A DNA stretch of 64,000 nucleotides from Roseovarius litoreus (GTDB lineage: Bacteria > Pseudomonadota > Alphaproteobacteria > Rhodobacterales > Rhodobacteraceae). Made by a program: the position numbers and the translations under genes. Shown here piece by piece: positions 59,376 to 64,000 of the stretch. A model generated the notes under the pieces. It made no database searches. It was not told the DNA's origin and saw nothing but the letters and a program-made list of their open reading frames with translations. The stretch covers positions 1-64,000 of the forward strand of contig NZ_FRCB01000001.1 of the NCBI RefSeq assembly GCF_900142765.1, written 5' to 3'. Every line of letters starts with the position of its first letter. Within the stretch, counting starts at the first letter, position 1.

Positions 59376-59960
59376 TCAGCCGGTTTCCGTGCGGCCCCGC
59401 CGGTCACGGCGCAGCGACGCATAAAGCACATGCGTCCGCCAGCGCCCGTTGATCTGCAGATAGCTTTGCGCGACGCCTTCGTATTTGAAGCCGCATTTTT
59501 CCAGCAACCCGCGCGATGGCTGATTTTCGGGCAGGCACGCGGCTTCGATCCGGCTCAGATCCAGCCGGTCGAAGGCGTGATGCACCACCCCGAGGATCGC
59601 CTCGCGCATATAGCCTTGCCGCGCATGGGCCTCGCCGATCCAGTATCCCAGCGTGCCCGCCTGCGCCGGCCCGCGCCGGATATTGTCCAGCGTGATCGCG
59701 CCCACCATGGTGTTGTCTTCGCGCCGAATGAGAAACAGCGGCAGCGCCGTGCCTTGCGAGATGGACCGCTGCGCCCAGTAGACGCGGTTGGAAAACGCCT
59801 TGCGTGCAAGGTGATCCTCGGCCCATGTCGGCTCCCACGGGATCAGGAAGTCGGCACTTTGTTCGCGCAGCTCGGACCAGTCCCGGTAATCGGTCAGCAC
59901 CGGCTGGCGCAGGGTCAGACGCTCGGTCTCGATCCTGACTTTCCGGCGTGGCAGGAACAT
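59376..59960 (-). CDS. GNAT family N-acetyltransferase (RimJ/RimL-like)
   Basis: This is a 194-residue acetyltransferase. RIETERLTLRQPVLTDYRDW is the typical RimJ/RimL start. The acetyl-CoA loop follows GTLGYWIGEAHARQGYMREA, and the C-terminal part contains EAACLPENQPSRGLLEKCGF. It may modify a ribosomal protein alpha-amine or another small amine. The start codon overlaps the end of the M16 peptidase gene by 1 bp, so it is the last gene of the surf1-thrC-M16-GNAT operon, an arrangement conserved in Rhodobacteraceae. Confidence 0.87.
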   Translation of the reverse strand: MFLPRRKVRIETERLTLRQPVLTDYRDWSELREQSADFLIPWEPTWAEDHLARKAFSNRVYWAQRSISQGTALPLFLIRREDNTMVGAITLDNIRRGPAQAGTLGYWIGEAHARQGYMREAILGVVHHAFDRLDLSRIEAACLPENQPSRGLLEKCGFKYEGVAQSYLQINGRWRTHVLYASLRRDRRGRTETG

Positions 59961-61222
59961 CAGGCGGCGCGCCTGTCCTGAAGCGCCTCAAGGCTCGGGG
60001 CTGCCTCGACCGGACCGTAAAGCGCCATGGCCACCGGCGCGTCCGAAATCGTGGTTTGCGCAAGGCGTCGCACATCCTGCAGCGTGACCGCGTCGATGCG
60101 CTCGACCACCTCGGGCAGATCGGGCACACGGCCCCAGATCTGCAACATGCGCGCCAGACGCTCGGCCCGGTTCGAGGGGCTTTCCAGCCCCATCAGAAGC
60201 CCGGCTTTCATCTGCGCGCGCGCGCGCTCGATCTCTTCGGATGTGAAATCCTCTGCAGCGCGCTTCATCTCGTCCACGGTGATTTCCGCCAGATTGGCCA
60301 TTTCGGCAGCCGAGGTGCCCGCATAGATCGTCAGCATCCCGGTATCCGAATAGGCGCCCGCCTGCGCGAAGATCGTGTAGCACAGCCCGCGCTGTTCGCG
60401 GATTTCCTGAAACAGCCGCGACGACATCGACCCGCCAAGCGCCGAGGCATAGATCTGCGCGGTGAAGATATCGGGATGCGCATAATCCGGCGCCTCGAAG
60501 GCCAGCGCGAAATGCGCCTGTTCCAGCGTCTTGACCCGCCGGCTTTCACCGCCCGAAAAGCGCGCGGCATCCGGGGTATAGGGCGCCTTGGGCATCATGT
60601 CGCCAAAGAGCTTTTCGGCATCGCGCACGATCGCGTGATGATCCACCGCACCGGCGGCGGCCAGAACCATCTGCCCCGGACCGTAATGCTCGTCCACAAA
60701 GCCCGTCAGATCGGCGCGCGAAAACGCGCCCACTCGCTCTTCGGGGCCAAGGATCGTGCGGCCGAGCGGATGATCGGGATAGGCCTTTTCCTGCAGCCAG
60801 TCGAAGATGATGTCGTCGGGCGTATCCAGCGCCTGACCGATCTCCTGCAGGATCACGCCGCGCTCGACCTCGATCTCGCGGCCCTCGAACAGCGGGTTGC
60901 GCAGGATATCGGCCACCACGTCCAGCGCCAGCGGCACATCGTCCTTCAACACGCGCGCGTAATAGGCCGTGACCTCGCGGCTGGTATAAGCGTTGATATA
61001 GCCGCCCACATCCTCGATCGCCTCGGCGATGGCCAGCGCGCTGCGGGTCTTGGTGCCCTTGAAGGCCATATGTTCAAGGAAATGGGCGATGCCGTTCTGT
61101 TCGGCGCGCTCATGGCGCGCGCCTGCATTCACCCAGATGCCGATGGCCGCCGATTGCAGGCCGGGCATCGCCTCGGTGACGATGCGAAATCCATTGTCCA
61201 GAGTGGTCAGGTTGACGGTCAA
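59960..61222 (-). CDS. M16 family (pitrilysin/processing peptidase-like) zinc peptidase
   Basis: This is a 420-residue M16B-type peptidase related to mitochondrial processing peptidase beta and bacterial PqqL/YmxG proteins. The inverted zinc motif HFLEH at residues 47-51 is intact, and the third ligand glutamate is in ERGVILQEI. The C-terminal half contains the R/Y-type substrate contact SSRLFQEIREQRGLCYTI. It starts with TTG, which overlaps the thrC stop codon (TTGA). No signal peptide is visible. It is co-transcribed with thrC, although the functional link is unknown. Confidence 0.9.
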   Translation of the reverse strand: MTVNLTTLDNGFRIVTEAMPGLQSAAIGIWVNAGARHERAEQNGIAHFLEHMAFKGTKTRSALAIAEAIEDVGGYINAYTSREVTAYYARVLKDDVPLALDVVADILRNPLFEGREIEVERGVILQEIGQALDTPDDIIFDWLQEKAYPDHPLGRTILGPEERVGAFSRADLTGFVDEHYGPGQMVLAAAGAVDHHAIVRDAEKLFGDMMPKAPYTPDAARFSGGESRRVKTLEQAHFALAFEAPDYAHPDIFTAQIYASALGGSMSSRLFQEIREQRGLCYTIFAQAGAYSDTGMLTIYAGTSAAEMANLAEITVDEMKRAAEDFTSEEIERARAQMKAGLLMGLESPSNRAERLARMLQIWGRVPDLPEVVERIDAVTLQDVRRLAQTTISDAPVAMALYGPVEAAPSLEALQDRRAA

Positions 61223-62607
61223 TGCGCGGTCCGTTCCTTGATGAGTGTTTCGATCGCGGCAAGGTCGTTGGCGACCCGGGTCACGCGTTCGGACCGCTCA
61301 TACAGGTCCGACATGCGCTCGGGCAAGGGGGGATGCACGCCCGACGCCTCTTCGACGGCGGCGGGGAACTTGGCGGGATGGGCCGTGGCCAGCGTGACCA
61401 TCGGCACATCCGGGCGGCGCATCTCTTCGGCCACCTTGACGCCCACAGCGCTGTGCGGGCACAACAGCTCGCCCGTGCCGGCCCATGTCTGCAGGATCGT
61501 GGCGCGGGTTTCCTCCTCGTCGCAGCGCCCCGAGGCGAACGCCTCGCGCAGCGCCTCCAAGGCGCCCTGGCTCACGTGGAAGCCTCCGGCTTTCAGCTCG
61601 TCCATCAGCTGCGCCACCGCCGCGCCATCCTCGCCATACGCATAGAACAGCGCGCGTTCAAAGTTGGAACTCACCTGAATGTCCATCGACGGGCTGATCG
61701 ACGGGATCACCCCATCGGGCACATACGCCCCCCCGCTCAGGCAGCGATGCAGGATGTCGTTCTGATTGGTGGCCACCACCAGCCGGTCGATCGGCAGGCC
61801 CATGCGCCGCGCGACATAGCCCGCGAACACATCGCCGAAATTGCCCGTGGGCACGGTGAAACTGACGGCGCGATGCGGCGCGCCAAGGCTCACCGCGGAC
61901 GTGAAGTAATAGACCACCTGCGCCAGCACCCGCGCCCAGTTGATCGAGTTGACGCCGGCAAGCCCCACCGCATCGCGGAACTCGAAATCGTTGAACATAT
62001 CCTTCACGCGCGCCTGCGCATCGTCGAAATGCCCGTCGATGGCCAGCGCGTGCACATTCGATTCGGTGGGCGTGGTCATCTGGCGGCGCTGCACCTCGGA
62101 CACGCGCCCATGCGGATAGAGGATGAACACATCGACCGCATCCAGACCCCGGAACGCCTCGATCGCGGCGGATCCCGTGTCGCCGCTGGTGGCGCCCACG
62201 ATGCAGACCCGCCGCCCGCTGCGCTTGAGCGAAGCCTCGAACATCTGCCCGATAAGCTGCATGGCGAAATCCTTGAACGCCAGCGTCGGGCCGTGGAACA
62301 GCTCGAGCAGGAAATGCGCGCTGTCCAATTGCTTGAGCGGCGCGCGCGCCACATGACCGAAGCCCGCATAGGCCCGGGCGATGATCTCGCGGAATTCGTC
62401 ATCGGTGAAGGCGTCGCCGATGAACGGACGCATCACGCGAAACGCCACCTCTTCATAGCTCTGACCATCCAGCGCGGCGATCTCGGCAAAGCTCATATGC
62501 GGGATGCTCTGCGGCAGATAAAGCCCGCCATCACGCGCCAGCCCGGTCAGCATCGCCTCTTCGAAGCTCAGAACGGGGGCGGCGCCCCGGGTCGAGATGT
62601 ATTTCAT
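61219..62607 (-). CDS. thrC: Threonine synthase
   Basis: This is a 462-residue PLP enzyme that converts O-phosphohomoserine to threonine, the last step of threonine synthesis. MKYISTRGAAPVLSFEEAML is the typical start of the long (class I) form. The PLP lysine is in GPTLAFKDFAMQL, and the phosphate-binding loop is GATSGDTGSAAIEAF. The ATG at 62605-62607 overlaps the surf1 stop codon. Downstream, the M16 peptidase start overlaps its own stop. The association with cytochrome oxidase genes is characteristic of alphaproteobacteria. Confidence 0.95.
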   Translation of the reverse strand: MKYISTRGAAPVLSFEEAMLTGLARDGGLYLPQSIPHMSFAEIAALDGQSYEEVAFRVMRPFIGDAFTDDEFREIIARAYAGFGHVARAPLKQLDSAHFLLELFHGPTLAFKDFAMQLIGQMFEASLKRSGRRVCIVGATSGDTGSAAIEAFRGLDAVDVFILYPHGRVSEVQRRQMTTPTESNVHALAIDGHFDDAQARVKDMFNDFEFRDAVGLAGVNSINWARVLAQVVYYFTSAVSLGAPHRAVSFTVPTGNFGDVFAGYVARRMGLPIDRLVVATNQNDILHRCLSGGAYVPDGVIPSISPSMDIQVSSNFERALFYAYGEDGAAVAQLMDELKAGGFHVSQGALEALREAFASGRCDEEETRATILQTWAGTGELLCPHSAVGVKVAEEMRRPDVPMVTLATAHPAKFPAAVEEASGVHPPLPERMSDLYERSERVTRVANDLAAIETLIKERTAH

Positions 62608-63287
62608 GCCGTGTCGCCTTTCGCTGTCTTGCGCGTGCGCCAAAGAAAGTAAGCGGTCATCGCGGCCCAGATCGCGGCCAGCGAGAACCATGTCATCGCA
62701 TATTCGAAGTGATCGTTCGGAATGCTTGCCGTGTCCACCGGGAGCGGCGTCACCGGAGCATCGGAAAACGACGTCTCGCGCGCCACCACCAGAAGCGGTT
62801 CGGTGTCCAGCTCGCGCGCCATCTGATCCAGATCGCGGGCGAACCATGTGTTGTCCGCCACATCGTTTTCAGGCGTCGAATCGTTGCGGTCATCAGGCCA
62901 ATGCAGGTTGCCGGTGATCGTCACCTCGCCCTCGGGCGGGGCGGGAATATCCTCGCTCACCCGGACGAAGCCGCGATCGACCAACAGCCGCCGCTCGCCT
63001 GTGTCGAGCGCCGAAATCACCCTGTAGCCCGCGCCGATCTGCTTCTGGCTGACCAGCACCCGCAAGGCGCGCTCGCCGATCTCGCCACTGATGCGCACCG
63101 GCAGATACTTGTCTGCCTCGGGATCGGCGGACGCCGGCAGGTCCACGGGATCGGCGGTGATCTTGGTTTCGATCTCGGCCAGAATCCCTTCCTTCCAGGC
63201 CAGGCGCTCCATCTGCCAGGTGCCCAGACTGACCAGAATGGCGATGCCGGTTCCGCCGAAGATCAGGATGAAGAGAAGTCGTGCCAA
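62604..63287 (-). CDS. surf1: SURF1 family cytochrome oxidase assembly protein
   Basis: SURF1 helps insert heme a into cytochrome oxidase subunit I. The 227-residue product has two transmembrane helices, one N-terminal (LFILIFGGTGIAILVSLGTW) and one C-terminal (WFSLAAIWAAMTAYFLWR), flanking a periplasmic domain with the family blocks LLVDRGFV and GEVTITGNLHWP. I chose a TTG start at 63285-63287 with GGAG 7 bp upstream. The longer frame adds 31 residues unlike SURF1. It follows cytochrome oxidase subunit III after a terminator-like hairpin and overlaps thrC by 4 bp. Confidence 0.9.
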   Translation of the reverse strand: MARLLFILIFGGTGIAILVSLGTWQMERLAWKEGILAEIETKITADPVDLPASADPEADKYLPVRISGEIGERALRVLVSQKQIGAGYRVISALDTGERRLLVDRGFVRVSEDIPAPPEGEVTITGNLHWPDDRNDSTPENDVADNTWFARDLDQMARELDTEPLLVVARETSFSDAPVTPLPVDTASIPNDHFEYAMTWFSLAAIWAAMTAYFLWRTRKTAKGDTA

Positions 63288-63300
63288 GCCTTGGCTCCGT

Positions 63301-63335
63301 TCAAAAGGAAAAGCGCGCGATAGCCCGCGCGCTTT
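63301..63335 (-). terminator. Hairpin between cox3 and surf1
   Basis: AAAGCGCGCG and CGCGCGCTTT (63310-63319 and 63326-63335) form a perfect 10-bp stem with a 6-nt loop. On the minus strand it is followed by TCCTTTTGA, a weak T-rich tail. It lies 64 bp past the cox3 stop and may attenuate reading into surf1-thrC. Confidence 0.6.
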
Positions 63336-63399
63336 GCTTTCTTGCGCCTCGGGGACGGAAATGCAACCGCCCCCGCGCAAGCCTCGTGCGTTTCGTAGG

Positions 63400-64000
63400 T
63401 CAGGCGCCCCAGACGTAGATCGCGGCGAACAGGAACAGCCACACCACGTCCACGAAGTGCCAGTACCATGCAGCCGCCTCGAACCCGATATGGTTTTCGG
63501 GGGTGAAATGGCCGCGCATCGTCCGCATCAGGCAGACGAACAGGAAGATCGTGCCGATCACCACATGCGCGCCGTGGAACCCGGTCGCCATGAAGAAGTT
63601 GGCGCCATAGATGTTCCCCGAGAAGCCGAAGCCTGCATGGGTATATTCGTAGATCTGGAACAGGGTGAAGATGAAGCCAAGCGCGATGGCGATGGCCAGA
63701 CCCTGCTTGATGTCCTTGCGGTTGTTCTCATGGACCAGCGCGTGATGCGCCCATGTCGCCGCCGCACCCGAGCACAGCAGGATCAGCGTGTTGATCAGCG
63801 GCAGGTGCCAGGGATCGAATGTCTCGATGCCCGCAGGGGGCCACTGACCGTCGACCGCCGGGCTTTCGGGCCCCATCGGATACATGGCGTGCTTGAAGAA
63901 GCTCCAGAACCATGCGGCGAAGAACATGACTTCGGACATGATGAACATGATGAAGCCATAGCGCAGGCCGATCCGCACGACCGGGGTGTGATCCCCCGCC
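63400..64000 (-). CDS. ctaE: Cytochrome c oxidase subunit III (5' end beyond the window)
   Basis: This is the C-terminal 200 or so residues of the aa3-type oxidase subunit III, an inner-membrane subunit that stabilises the catalytic core and proton pumping. The family signatures are clear: [18 protein letters not shown], the [17 protein letters not shown] helix, [15 protein letters not shown] and the final [16 protein letters not shown]. The frame stays open to the right edge (reading [14 protein letters not shown]), so the gene is only cut by the window. It lies upstream of surf1 and thrC as in other Rhodobacteraceae. Confidence 0.96.
   Translation of the reverse strand, partial: AGDHTPVVRIGLRYGFIMFIMSEVMFFAAWFWSFFKHAMYPMGPESPAVDGQWPPAGIETFDPWHLPLINTLILLCSGAAATWAHHALVHENNRKDIKQGLAIAIALGFIFTLFQIYEYTHAGFGFSGNIYGANFFMATGFHGAHVVIGTIFLFVCLMRTMRGHFTPENHIGFEAAAWYWHFVDVVWLFLFAAIYVWGA

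Overview
The window is dense, high-GC DNA from an alphaproteobacterium, most likely Rhodobacteraceae (Roseobacter or Rhodobacter type). This rests on the str operon rpsL-rpsG-fusA-tuf, the order cox3-surf1-thrC-M16 peptidase-GNAT, bioM-bioN-bioY, and lineage-typical families (DUF2125, DUF3576, DUF6494, DUF6505). No rRNA, tRNA, CRISPR array, prophage or insertion sequence was recognised. The assignment is inferred from gene content, without any database search.

Layout. 1-3.2 kb: str operon on the minus strand, cut inside tuf at the left edge, with a strong promoter near 3.43 kb. 3.5-7.4 kb: rhamnosyltransferase-like protein, DMT exporter, CysQ-type phosphatase and a TldD/PmbA protein. 7.5-12.1 kb: a visibly less GC-rich islet with a GFA-family protein, a covalent-flavin dimethylglycine/sarcosine dehydrogenase-like enzyme and a divergent LysR regulator. 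12.3-28.4 kb: mostly chromosomal housekeeping and metabolism: DUF2125, an SDR plus crotonase-like pair whose 3' end is followed by a 259-bp tandem repeat array, AI-2E family transporter, multicopper oxidase, HNH protein, flavoprotein, GST, the leuS-lptE-holA operon, a glycosyltransferase, DUF3576, YggS and an L,D-transpeptidase. 28.6-37.3 kb: a cation/Ca antiporter, then a five-gene operon (Lon-like protease, USP-like protein, ABC ATPase, FtsX permease, HlyD adaptor) with an FNR-like box upstream. 37.5-39.7 kb: the biotin ECF transporter and a cupin.

39.9-55.4 kb is the most interesting part: a formate dehydrogenase super-locus. A ten-gene minus-strand operon runs DUF3305, DUF3306, TorD-type chaperone, small Tat protein, cysteine-type molybdenum/tungsten FdhA, FdhB (4Fe-4S), FdhI (cytochrome b), WD40-cytochrome c, a 45-residue membrane protein, and an NtrC-type response regulator that lacks the GAFTGA loop. 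Divergent from it lies a large polyferredoxin. Beyond that come a cytochrome c fused to a miniature tungstate-binding-like domain, then DUF6494, an Mrp/ApbC iron-sulfur carrier, a degenerate biotin/lipoate-ligase-like protein and DUF6505. Together these look like a dedicated module for maturation, electron transfer and control of one membrane-bound formate dehydrogenase.

55.4-64 kb: a soluble chemoreceptor with a C-terminal sensor, an FAD-linked oxidase, an MBL-fold protein, and the GNAT-M16-thrC-surf1 operon downstream of cytochrome oxidase subunit III, which is cut by the right edge.
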